Shown: positions 52,422 to 60,135 of the stretch, one piece after another
Layout: the number at the start of each line of letters is the position of its first letter
Position numbering within the stretch: position 1 is the first letter of the stretch
From: DATIUV01 sp049322755
GTDB taxonomy: Bacteria > Pseudomonadota > Gammaproteobacteria > Burkholderiales > UBA6910
Reading direction: 5' to 3'
DNA length: 64,000 nucleotides
Assembly (NCBI GenBank): GCA_049322755.1
Contig: JBMOQX010000044.1
Coordinates: 1-64,000, forward strand
Notes under the pieces: model-generated
What the model was told of the DNA's origin: nothing
The model's database searches: none
The model's input: the letters and a program-made list of their open reading frames with translations, nothing else
Translations under genes and position numbers: made by a program

Positions 52422-54536
52422 TCACTTGAACGAGTAGGCGAGCTGCACCTTGAAGTTGCGCCCCGACTCGAGGGCGCCGGTGAAGACGCGCGAGTAGGCC
52501 TTGTCGAAGGCGTTATCGATGCCCAAATTGACCCGCAGGCCCTTGAGCGGTCGCGCGTTCGGCGTCCATGCGAAATAGAAGTCGTGGACCGCGTAGCCGC
52601 CGCGCCTCTCGGAAGGGTCGTTGACCTTGTTGAACTCCTTGGCGGCGAACATCCGCCAGCCGAGGATGGAGTTGATCTCCGATAGCTTCAGCGCGGTATC
52701 GAGCGTGACTTCCGTCGGGGTCAGCACGCCGAGCTTTTCGCCGGTGCGCTCATCCTCGCCATTGATGGTGGAAAAACCGAGCGCTACACGGACACGACGG
52801 TCCTCGTAGGACGCTTCGACTTCGCTGCCCCAGAGCTCGGCGTCCGCCACGTTGACCGCGCGGGTGGTGCCGTCGCAGTTGCCGGGAATAAAGGGATTGC
52901 AACCGGCGAACAGTGCCGGCTGGATGACTTCCAGGTCGATGAAGTTCTCGCCCTCCATGCGAAAGTGAGAAGCCTTGATCCGGAAGCGGTCGTCCGGCCC
53001 AGCCACGTGTTTGAAGTCGAGACCCGCGCCGAACTCGACGGTGCGCACGCGCTGGGGCTTGAGGTCCGGGTTGGCGACGAAGCGGTTCGTGACGCCCGGT
53101 CCGACGGGAATGCGAAAGTGCACGCCCGAGAGAAACAGCTCGTTGATCGTCGGTGCGCGGAACGCCTCGGCGTAGTTGGCGAAGAGGAGCGACCACTTGG
53201 TGGGCAGGTAGCTCACGCCGACGCGCGGCGAGAGTTCCTGGTCTTCGTTGCTTTTGGCGATGGAGCTGGAGGATCTGTAGTGATCGTAGCGAAGCCCGGG
53301 AACGATCAGCACCTCGCCGGGGACGAGGCCGAAGGGCCGATCGACCCGGATCTCCGCCTGGCCGAACACGCCGGCGAAGTCCGAGTCGGCGTCGGGAACC
53401 CCATCCCGCTCCCCCGACCCGGCCGCCCCTTTCTGCTGGTCGCGGAAGGTTTCTGCGCCGTAGGTGAAGGTGATGCCGATGTCGTCCGACCATTTCAACC
53501 GCGAGCGGTTGTCCAGACGCAAGCCGACGGTGTCCACGTCCCGCTTGAGAAGCTCCCCTTTCGGCCCGGTGCCGTTGCCGTCGAGCCGCAGCTCGTCGGC
53601 CTGAAACGCCGTATAGTAGGCCGTGACGTCCAGGTCGATCAGCTTGTTCTGCGGGTTCTTGTAGCTGTAGGCGAGGCGAACGTTATCGGAGCGAATATCT
53701 TTCTCGACCTGGTTGGGATCACCGGCGCCCTGGCCGTTGTTGGGCTCTTCGGCCTCGTTGCGGAAACGCTGAAACGAGGTTTCCACTCGGTGGTAATCGG
53801 CGAAGTCCCATCCGGCCTTGGCCAGACCTGAAATGATGTCGTCATCGGTGCGGTCGAGCGTGCTGCCGTTACCGAGCTCGATCGAGCCGGAGTCCCGCTT
53901 GGTCACGCTGCCCAGGAGATCCACGCTCCCGGTGGGTCTTCCATAGGCGGTGAGGGTTCCGAGCTTTTCCCGGTTGACGGACTGGTAGCCGCCGGAGACC
54001 GTCACTCCGGCCTTTTCTCCGGGAACCAGGAAGTCGTCGGCCCGCACCGTTCGAAACCCGATCAACCCGCCGATGCCACCGCTGCCGTAGAGGGAGGAGG
54101 CCGGGCCCCGCAGCACCTCCACGTCGCGCACCAGGCTCGGGTCGATGAAGAACCGCCCATCATGGCCGGAATCGAAGTTCTGCCGCGTGCCGTCGATTGT
54201 GATGATGACATCGGGGCCGGAAAATCCGCGGATGCTGGGCACCTCGCCGGTGCGCCTCGGCCCGCCGGTGAACTCCACGTTCGGAACCCACTTGAGCACG
54301 TCGTCCGGCGTCGACGGCTGCTGCTCCTGAATCTTCTCCCGGCCGATCACCGTGACCATCCCGGGATATTCGAAGGGATCGACGGGATTGCGCGTGGCAG
54401 TCACGCTCACCTGATCGAGGGTCGTTTCTTCGGAGGGATCGCTCTGCGCGTGGACCGGGTTCGACACACCCGCTCCGAAAAGAAGCAGAACTCCAAGAAT
54501 CGTTCCGCCATTGACCGCTGGTTGTTGTTTCTGCAT
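52422..54536 (-). CDS. TonB-dependent heme receptor (HmuR/ShuA-like)
   Basis: The 704-residue protein starts MQKQQPAVNGGTILGVLL at 54536, a signal peptide. A TonB box and plug follow: TLDQVSVTATRNPVD, MVTVIGREKIQEQQPST, VEVLRGPASSLYGSGGIGG. The barrel carries FRAP (YAEAFRAPTINELFLSGVHF) followed by NPDLKPQ, the FRAP/NPxL signature of heme receptors, with a His between them. The barrel ends in a terminal aromatic-type strand (VQLAYSFK). It heads an operon with the small copy C, ABM-like B and the CbiX-like protein. Confidence 0.9.
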   Translation of the reverse strand: MQKQQPAVNGGTILGVLLLFGAGVSNPVHAQSDPSEETTLDQVSVTATRNPVDPFEYPGMVTVIGREKIQEQQPSTPDDVLKWVPNVEFTGGPRRTGEVPSIRGFSGPDVIITIDGTRQNFDSGHDGRFFIDPSLVRDVEVLRGPASSLYGSGGIGGLIGFRTVRADDFLVPGEKAGVTVSGGYQSVNREKLGTLTAYGRPTGSVDLLGSVTKRDSGSIELGNGSTLDRTDDDIISGLAKAGWDFADYHRVETSFQRFRNEAEEPNNGQGAGDPNQVEKDIRSDNVRLAYSYKNPQNKLIDLDVTAYYTAFQADELRLDGNGTGPKGELLKRDVDTVGLRLDNRSRLKWSDDIGITFTYGAETFRDQQKGAAGSGERDGVPDADSDFAGVFGQAEIRVDRPFGLVPGEVLIVPGLRYDHYRSSSSIAKSNEDQELSPRVGVSYLPTKWSLLFANYAEAFRAPTINELFLSGVHFRIPVGPGVTNRFVANPDLKPQRVRTVEFGAGLDFKHVAGPDDRFRIKASHFRMEGENFIDLEVIQPALFAGCNPFIPGNCDGTTRAVNVADAELWGSEVEASYEDRRVRVALGFSTINGEDERTGEKLGVLTPTEVTLDTALKLSEINSILGWRMFAAKEFNKVNDPSERRGGYAVHDFYFAWTPNARPLKGLRVNLGIDNAFDKAYSRVFTGALESGRNFKVQLAYSFK

Positions 54537-54571
54537 ATCAGCCTCCTTAGCTGGGCAAGTCGCTCATTGAC

Positions 54572-54608
54572 CGGCTGGCTGTTCAGCGTGAGGCTGATTG
54601 GCTGGCTG
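54572..54608 (-). repeat. Paired CAGCCAGCC-type decamers upstream of the heme receptor
   Basis: CGGCTGGCTG (54572-54581) and TGGCTGGCTG (54599-54608) lie 27 bp apart, 35-72 bp before the receptor start. No Fur box was found in the 100 bp above them. Confidence 0.5.
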
Positions 54609-54652
54609 CGTGGCGGATCAGGTTATTACTACGGTTGTGGTGTATACCCTTG

Positions 54653-54826
54653 TCAGGAAAAATCGGTGATCATACGAACGATCGGATAGAGGGCCACCGA
54701 AGCCGCTGCGATGCCCGCGACGAACAGGACCCGCCAAAAAAGCGCGACGATGAACCGGCGAAAGCCCTTGGGGAGCCTGAGCCCTGTGGTTCGGGCAGCG
54801 GGATTGTTGCAACCCGTCGGCGTCAC
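54653..54826 (-). CDS. Small membrane protein coupled to FTR1
   Basis: A GTG at 54826 overlaps the FTR1 stop (GTGA) and opens a 57-codon frame: VTPTGCNNPAARTTGLRLP, KGFRRFIVALFWRVLFVAG, then IAAASVALYPIVRMITDFS. A short cytosolic lead precedes one or two hydrophobic segments. It is the last gene of the hemP-tonB-exbB-exbD-FTR1 operon. No family recognised. Translation coupling makes a real gene likely. Confidence 0.55.
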   Translation of the reverse strand: MTPTGCNNPAARTTGLRLPKGFRRFIVALFWRVLFVAGIAAASVALYPIVRMITDFS

Positions 54827-56805
54827 GATGGGCTCGGTGGGGCTTCTTTCGGGCGCCGGGCGCTGGCGTAGCTGTAGGTAAAGCCGGCGACGACGGCCAG
54901 CAGCAGCACGGCCTGCAGTCCAAGCGACTGCGCGGTCGGGAAGATCCCGAGGAATGGCACGCTGGGAAACGCCACCAGATCGGCCGGCAGGCGGCCGGCC
55001 TCCTGCAGCGCGGCCACACCCTGGCCGGCGAATACCACCGCCAGCAGCGCCAGCAGCACCGAGCTGGCGCCGAAGAACAGCCCGATGGGCAGCCGCACGC
55101 TGTAGCGGAAGATCCCCCAGGAGGCGGCCATCAGCGCCACCACCGCGCACAGAAAACCGGCGACGATGGAGCCTCCGCCGGTGTCGCCGGTTTGCACCCA
55201 TAGCGCCTGATAAAAGAGCACCGTTTCGAATACCTCCCGGTAGACGGCGAGGAACGACACTGCGCCCAGCGCCCACAGCGTGCCTTTCGACAGGACGCCC
55301 TTAAGCCGCGCCTCGATGAACTCCTTCCACGCCGTGGCGTAGGCCTTGCCATGGAGCCAGAAACCGACATAGAGCAGGATTGCCGCCGCGATCAGCGCGG
55401 TGATGCCCTCGGTCATCTCCCGGCCGGCGCCGCTGATGTGGACCAGATAGTTCGCCGCAAACCATGTGACGATGCCGAGCGCAAGCGCCCCGATCCAGCC
55501 GGCATGGACGTATCCCATGGCGTCCCGGCGATTGGCCTTGACCAGGAAGGCGCCGACCGCCGCCAGCACCAGGATGGCCTCCAGCCCCTCGCGTAGCAGG
55601 ATGACGAATGCCGACACCGCGGCTGCGGTGGGCGAGATCCCGCCGCCGCTCAGGCGCTGGTCCGCCCGCTCCAGCAACGCCTGAATCGCCTCGGCACTCC
55701 GCTCCACGTCGGCTGCCGGCGCGCCCGAGCGCAGCAGGCCGCGATACGCCATCATGGCATTCTCCACTTCGACGCGCAGGGCGCTGTCCACCGCGTCCAG
55801 GCTCGCCTCGGCGAGCTCGAACCCTTCCAGGTAGGCGTTGACCGCAAGCCGCTGGGCCTCGTCCCGGTCGCCGCGGCGGTAGGCCTCGGCGCTTTGCGCA
55901 AGCAGGTGGCGGCTGACGGCGATGGGCGAGCCCGAGGCGGGCTCCAGTTCATTCGGATGGGCGACCAGCCAGGCCATGACCGCGACTGCGTCGGGGCCGT
56001 GCTTTTCCGCTACCTCCTTGCGGGTGAGGGTGGCGAGGGGCTTTATTGCCGTGAACACGTCCTTACCAATGCCCTCCTTCCATAGCGAGGCGCCCTTCTG
56101 CGCCAACGCCGGATCGGTGGCCAGGCCCGCGACGTGGGACGCCAGGGTCCAGCGCTGATCCTCGGACAGATGGCGGAAGCCCGTCATGGGCGTCCCTTCC
56201 ACCCCGAGGGTGATGGCGCTGTAGAGCCCGTACACGCTGCGGCTCGCCATGCGCGCGGCATCGTGGAAGTTGCTGGGCGCCGGGTCCATGCCCTTCGCCG
56301 CCGGCCCGTCACCGCGCCCTTCAGTTCCATGGCAGGCGGCACACTGGTCCCGGTACAGCTTCGCAGCAGCGGCGAGATCCGGCGCCCGCTTGGGCGTCAC
56401 CGTCAGGTGATAGGCCTCGATCACTTGCCCGCGCACGCCGAATGCGAGCCCGGAAATCTCCGCGCCCGGCGCCTTGGCTTCGATTCGCGCCTTGAGCTGC
56501 GCCGCCTGCTCCAATAGAGCGCCTTGCGCCGGGTTGTCAGGCAGCTTCCTCAACAGCACCAGCACCTGCCCGGCAAACTCCAGCTGCTCCCGGTACTCGG
56601 CCTCGTCGAGTACCTTCCCCTCCTGCACGAACTCCGAGTAGTCGACGCTCACGTAATCGAGCATGTGGACGATGGTCTGGGCGTCGCGCAGATCCTCGGT
56701 GCCCAGCGGCTGGCCGGCGGCGGCGCCGACAAGGCCGGCCATCAGCGCGGCGAGCAGCCAACGCGCGATGACGGGAACGACGGCGGCACGGCGCAGCAGA
56801 CTCAT
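54823..56805 (-). CDS. FTR1-type iron permease with N-terminal cytochrome c domain
   Basis: The 660-residue protein starts MSLLRRAAVVPVIARWLLA at 56805, a signal peptide. A heme-binding domain has the CxxCH motif in YRDQCAACHGTEG, with LGVEGTPMTGFRHL further on. The C-terminal half has seven or so membrane helices with the two REXXE iron motifs, LREGLEAILV and VYREVFETVL. FTR1 permeases import iron after oxidation. The fused cytochrome c may supply the redox step, as in the ferrous-oxidase partners of FTR1. Confidence 0.9.
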   Translation of the reverse strand: MSLLRRAAVVPVIARWLLAALMAGLVGAAAGQPLGTEDLRDAQTIVHMLDYVSVDYSEFVQEGKVLDEAEYREQLEFAGQVLVLLRKLPDNPAQGALLEQAAQLKARIEAKAPGAEISGLAFGVRGQVIEAYHLTVTPKRAPDLAAAAKLYRDQCAACHGTEGRGDGPAAKGMDPAPSNFHDAARMASRSVYGLYSAITLGVEGTPMTGFRHLSEDQRWTLASHVAGLATDPALAQKGASLWKEGIGKDVFTAIKPLATLTRKEVAEKHGPDAVAVMAWLVAHPNELEPASGSPIAVSRHLLAQSAEAYRRGDRDEAQRLAVNAYLEGFELAEASLDAVDSALRVEVENAMMAYRGLLRSGAPAADVERSAEAIQALLERADQRLSGGGISPTAAAVSAFVILLREGLEAILVLAAVGAFLVKANRRDAMGYVHAGWIGALALGIVTWFAANYLVHISGAGREMTEGITALIAAAILLYVGFWLHGKAYATAWKEFIEARLKGVLSKGTLWALGAVSFLAVYREVFETVLFYQALWVQTGDTGGGSIVAGFLCAVVALMAASWGIFRYSVRLPIGLFFGASSVLLALLAVVFAGQGVAALQEAGRLPADLVAFPSVPFLGIFPTAQSLGLQAVLLLAVVAGFTYSYASARRPKEAPPSPS

Positions 56806-57236
56806 GGCGCATCTCCGGTTGGCGTTGGATCGGTGACGAAGCCGATGCGCGCCAGCCCGCTCTTCGCCGCCAGCGACATCACCTCGGCGACGCGCTCGTA
56901 GGGCGTCAGGCGGTCGGCGTGGATGTGCAGCTCGGGCTGCGGCGTCGTCGCGGCGGCATCGCGCAGGCGATTCTCCAGCGCCGCCAGGGTGAGCTGCTCG
57001 CCGTTCCAGAAGATCTCGCCGCTTTCGCGGATGCCGAGCTGGACGTTCTCCGGCTGCGTCAGGTTCACCTCGCTGGAAGCCTTCGGCAGGTCGATCTTCA
57101 CCGCGTGGGTGAGCAGCGGCGCGGTGATGATGAAGATGATGAGCAGCACCAGCATCACGTCGATCAGCGGGATCATGTTGATCTCGCTCATCGGCTGGTT
57201 GCGGGCGCCGCTGTCGAAGCCGCCGAAGGCCATCAC
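56802..57236 (-). CDS. exbD: ExbD (iron-island copy)
   Basis: The 144-residue protein starts MMAFGGFDSGARNQPMSEIN at 57236 and overlaps the exbB stop by 4 bp. The essential Asp is in MIPLIDVMLVLLIIFIITAP. The periplasmic part ends VMSLAAKSGLARIGFVTD. It is paired with ExbB and TonB in this operon. A second exbD lies at 18.5 kb. Confidence 0.94.
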   Translation of the reverse strand: MMAFGGFDSGARNQPMSEINMIPLIDVMLVLLIIFIITAPLLTHAVKIDLPKASSEVNLTQPENVQLGIRESGEIFWNGEQLTLAALENRLRDAAATTPQPELHIHADRLTPYERVAEVMSLAAKSGLARIGFVTDPTPTGDAP

Positions 57237-57976
57237 GCGCCTCCCGCCGCCGGCACCGCGCGCACCGTCGCCGGCGCGGCGGCGGCGCCGACGCTGCGGC
57301 CGCTCACGCCCGTGGACATGAACGCGAACACGTCGTGGGCGAAGCCGTCCAGCTCGGAGAGCAGCACGCGGTTGGCGCGGGTGAAGTAGTTGTACCCCAG
57401 CACCGCGGGGATGGCGACCGCGAGCCCCAGCGCGGTCATGATCAGCGCCTCGCCCACCGGCCCCGCCACCTTGTCCAGCGTGCCCTGCCCGGAGAGCCCG
57501 ATCGCCAGCAGCGCGTGGTAGATCCCCCAGACGGTGCCGAACAGGCCGATGAACGGCGCGCTGGAGCCCACCGAGGCGAGGAAGGTGAGCCCCGACTCGA
57601 GCCGCGCGGTGTCGCGCTCGATCGAGCGGCGCAGCGCGCGGGTCAGGAATTCGTCGGCGCTGCCGGCCTCGATCAGCCGGTGGCTGCCGCCCCGGGCGTA
57701 CTGGTCGCAGGCGGCGAAGGCGCTCTCGGCCAGCCGCGAGAACGGATCGGCGGCACCCTGCCCGGCGAGCTGCGCGCGCACCGCCGCCAGGCTGGGCGCC
57801 TCCCAGAACGACCTGAGGAAGCGCCGGGCGCGCCGGCGGGTCAACGCGTTCATCGCCGAGCGGGTGACGATCAGGTACCAGGTCCCCACCGACATGAACA
57901 CCATCACCAGCAGGATGAATTTCGCCACCGCATCGGCGTTGGCGAGAAAGTGGGCGAAGCCCAGGGATTCCTGCAT
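57233..57976 (-). CDS. exbB: ExbB (iron-island copy)
   Basis: The 247-residue protein starts MQESLGFAHFLANADAVAKF at 57976. The channel helix TFLASVGSSAPFIGLFGTVW and the segment VGEALIMTALGLAVAIPAVLG are typical. It is the proton channel energising TonB. It starts 2 bp after the tonB stop and overlaps exbD. Confidence 0.94.
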   Translation of the reverse strand: MQESLGFAHFLANADAVAKFILLVMVFMSVGTWYLIVTRSAMNALTRRRARRFLRSFWEAPSLAAVRAQLAGQGAADPFSRLAESAFAACDQYARGGSHRLIEAGSADEFLTRALRRSIERDTARLESGLTFLASVGSSAPFIGLFGTVWGIYHALLAIGLSGQGTLDKVAGPVGEALIMTALGLAVAIPAVLGYNYFTRANRVLLSELDGFAHDVFAFMSTGVSGRSVGAAAAPATVRAVPAAGGA

Positions 57977-57978
57977 CG

Positions 57979-58674
57979 TCAGCCTTTCAACGTGAACGAG
58001 ATCGGGATCACCACCCACGCCTCCACCGGCGTCGCGCCGCGGCGGGCGGGAACGAACTTCCAGCGCCAGACGGTGGAAAGCGCGGACTGGTCCAGGCGCT
58101 CGTGGCCGCTCGTCTGCTTCACCTCCACCTGCTGGGGCACGCCGTCGGCGGACACCAGCACGCGCAGCAGCACCCGTCCCTCTTCGCCCAGCCGCCGGGA
58201 AAGCGGCGGATACGCCGGCGCCGGGTTGCTCAGGTAGTCGGCGTCGAAGCGCGGCGCCACCAGCGGCGGCGGCGGCGCCGGGGGCGCCGGCGGCGCGGCC
58301 ACCAGCGGCGGCGGCTCCGGCGCGGTGATGACGGGCGCCTGCACGGCAGGCGGCTCGGGCGTCGGCACGGCCTCCGGCACCGCCAGGATCGGTTTCGGCT
58401 TCGGCTTGGGCGGATCCGGCTTCTTCACCACCGGCTTCGGCTTGGGCGGCTCCGGGACCGGCTCCTCCTTCGCCGGCGCCTCGACCCGCGGCTGGACGAA
58501 GCTCACCATCACCACCGCCATGTCCTTCATCAGCGCCTGGGCGGGCGCGTACTGCCACAGCGCCCAGAACGCGGCGGCGTGCGCGCCCAGCACCAGCACA
58601 AAGCCGACGACGCGGCTGGCGCTCTCGGGCGAAAAGCCGGGGATCGGCCAGCGGGAGAGCAACGGGACCGCCAC
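57979..58674 (-). CDS. tonB: Energy-transducing protein TonB
   Basis: The 231-residue protein starts MAVPLLSRWPIPGFSPESAS at 58674. One transmembrane helix is followed by a periplasmic proline-rich spacer with repeated PKPKP and EPPP runs. The C-terminal domain is typical: LSNPAPAYPPLSRRLGEEG, LLRVLVSADGVPQQVEV and STVWRWKFVPARRG. It spans the periplasm and pulls open TonB-dependent receptors. It starts 9 bp after hemP. Confidence 0.95.
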   Translation of the reverse strand: MAVPLLSRWPIPGFSPESASRVVGFVLVLGAHAAAFWALWQYAPAQALMKDMAVVMVSFVQPRVEAPAKEEPVPEPPKPKPVVKKPDPPKPKPKPILAVPEAVPTPEPPAVQAPVITAPEPPPLVAAPPAPPAPPPPLVAPRFDADYLSNPAPAYPPLSRRLGEEGRVLLRVLVSADGVPQQVEVKQTSGHERLDQSALSTVWRWKFVPARRGATPVEAWVVIPISFTLKG

Positions 58675-58683
58675 GGCGCCGGC

Positions 58684-58863
58684 TCACGCGGTGAGGATCA
58701 GGCGGCCGTGCTGGGTCAGGCGCAGCCGGTACTCGCGACCACCGTGGACGATCACCAGTTCGCCGGCTTCACCCAACAGTTCCCGGCTCGATACTTTGCG
58801 CGCAACTGCGCCCGCCGGAGGCTCCCCGTCCGGCGCGGAGGCGGCGATCTTGCTTTGCTCCAC
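58684..58863 (-). CDS. hemP: Hemin uptake protein HemP
   Basis: The preferred start is a GTG at 58863, 6 nt after AGGGAGG, giving 59 residues beginning VEQSKIAASAPDG. The ATG at 58890 is also in frame but lies 5 bp from the Fur box. The C-terminal core VSSRELLGEAGELVIVHGG then EYRLRLTQHGRLILT is typical of HemP. HemP is a small regulator or accessory factor needed for heme use in some betaproteobacteria. It is the first gene of this operon. Confidence 0.9.
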   Translation of the reverse strand: MEQSKIAASAPDGEPPAGAVARKVSSRELLGEAGELVIVHGGREYRLRLTQHGRLILTA

Positions 58864-58894
58864 CGGATCCCTCCCTGGATTTCGTGTCATGGTT

Positions 58895-58919
58895 GCAAAT
58901 GATAACGATTCCTATTTTA
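58895..58919. promoter_or_regulatory. Fur-box-like operator of the hemP-tonB operon
   Basis: GCAAATGATAACGATTCCTATTTTA lies 32 bp upstream of the GTG of hemP, with ATGATAACGATTC close to the Fur consensus. It faces the divergent region that leads to bfd. Confidence 0.75.
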
Positions 58920-59023
58920 ACTCGCAACGCCTTTTCGATGATCTTTCTTAACCCAATAAATTCTATGGTTATTTTTAGCGCAGAGCGGTTGGTTCAAGGA
59001 TGGCTTGCATTTTTTGTCTTCTT

Positions 59024-59041
59024 TATTGATAATCATTCCCA
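59024..59041. promoter_or_regulatory. Fur-box-like operator of bfd
   Basis: TATTGATAATCATTCCCA (59024-59041) resembles the Fur box TGATAATCATTATCA. It ends 12 bp before the bfd ATG, next to an AGGAG ribosome site. Confidence 0.75.
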
Positions 59042-59053
59042 ACAGGAGCCGTC

Positions 59054-59245
59054 ATGTACATCTGCCTCTGCAACGCCATCACCGATCGGGAAATCCGCCA
59101 GTGCGCCGAGCTGGGCGCATCCTCGGTGGAGGAGCTGCGCGAGACGCTCGGCGTCGCCTCCTGCTGCGGTCGCTGCGAGCATGCGGCGCGCGAACTCCTG
59201 CACGAGTGCCACGGGAACTGCCCGACGGTGCTCGATCCCGCCTGA
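59054..59245 (+). CDS. bfd: Bacterioferritin-associated ferredoxin
   Basis: The 63-residue protein starts MYICLCNAITDREIRQCAE at 59054, after AGGAG. The [2Fe-2S] cysteines are visible in CLCN and SCCGRCEH. Bfd reduces bacterioferritin and releases stored iron when the cell is starved. A Fur-like site just upstream is consistent with induction by low iron. bfr follows 130 bp downstream. Confidence 0.93.
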   Translation: MYICLCNAITDREIRQCAELGASSVEELRETLGVASCCGRCEHAARELLHECHGNCPTVLDPA

Positions 59246-59375
59246 TCCCCGCCTGCCCGCTTCCTCCGCCTGCGCCGCGGTGCTAGCCTTAGAGGCTCAC
59301 CCGGTGACGTGACCGCCTGGTCCGGTCAGACGCGCCGCCCCATCGACCCGCCAGGGTCCCAGTCCGGAGGCTGCG

Positions 59376-59843
59376 ATGAAAGGCGACAAGAAAGTCATCG
59401 AGCACCTGAACAAGGTGCTCTACAACGAACTCACCGCGATCAACCAGTATTTCCTGCACGCCAAGATGTTCGAGAACTGGGGGCTCAAGAAGCTCCACGA
59501 TCACGAGTACCACGAGTCGGTGGACGAGATGAAGCATGCCGACAAGCTGATCGCGCGCATCCTGTTCCTCGAGGGCCTGCCCAACCTGCAGGACCTGGGC
59601 AAGCTGATGATCGGCGAGAGCGTGCCGGAGGCGCTCGGCTGCGACCTGAAGATGGAGCGGAAGGCGCACCCGGACCTGAAGGCGGCCATCGCCCACTGCG
59701 AGAGCGCCGGCGACTACGTTTCGCGCGAACTGTTCGAGGACATCCTCGATTCCGAGGAAGAGCACATCGACTGGCTGGAAACCCAGCTCGAGCTGATCGA
59801 GAAGCTGGGCCTGCAGAACTACCTGCAGTCGCAGATGTCCTGA
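59376..59843 (+). CDS. bfr: Bacterioferritin
   Basis: The 155-residue protein starts MKGDKKVIEHLNKVLYNEL at 59376. Ferroxidase ligands are visible in NELTAINQYFLHAKM, HEYHESVDEMKHAD and DILDSEEEHIDWLETQ. Met52 of DEMKHAD is the heme ligand expected between subunits. It stores iron as a ferric mineral. The gene follows bfd on the same strand, so storage and release genes are paired. Confidence 0.95.
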   Translation: MKGDKKVIEHLNKVLYNELTAINQYFLHAKMFENWGLKKLHDHEYHESVDEMKHADKLIARILFLEGLPNLQDLGKLMIGESVPEALGCDLKMERKAHPDLKAAIAHCESAGDYVSRELFEDILDSEEEHIDWLETQLELIEKLGLQNYLQSQMS

Positions 59844-60135
59844 CGCCCGACGTAGCGCCGGGCGCGGGCATTCCCAGGGCGCGCAAGGCTCGCCATCCGC
59901 CGCGGCGCGGCGGGGTTCCCTTTACGCCATCCGCCGTCCTGACGGGGGCGTTTCGGCAGAATCGGCTCGTGCCTGCCGAGCGCACCTGGCGATGGCACGG
60001 CTCTGTCCACTCCTGCACCCCGGCGTCGAGCCGGCGAGGCCTTGCAAGCGGCGTCGAACCGGATACGGAACGTGCGTTCCAACATTTGGAACGTGGCGCC
60101 ATTCATCCGCCGCGAACCGGGGAGACCCGCAGACG
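59844..60135. other. Non-coding stretch before the GH15-DUF547 gene
   Basis: No gene is supported. CAACATTTGGAACG (60080-60093) and GGGAGAC (60119-60125) lie before the ATG at 60136, the latter a plausible ribosome site. The region has no obvious promoter motif. Confidence 0.35.
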
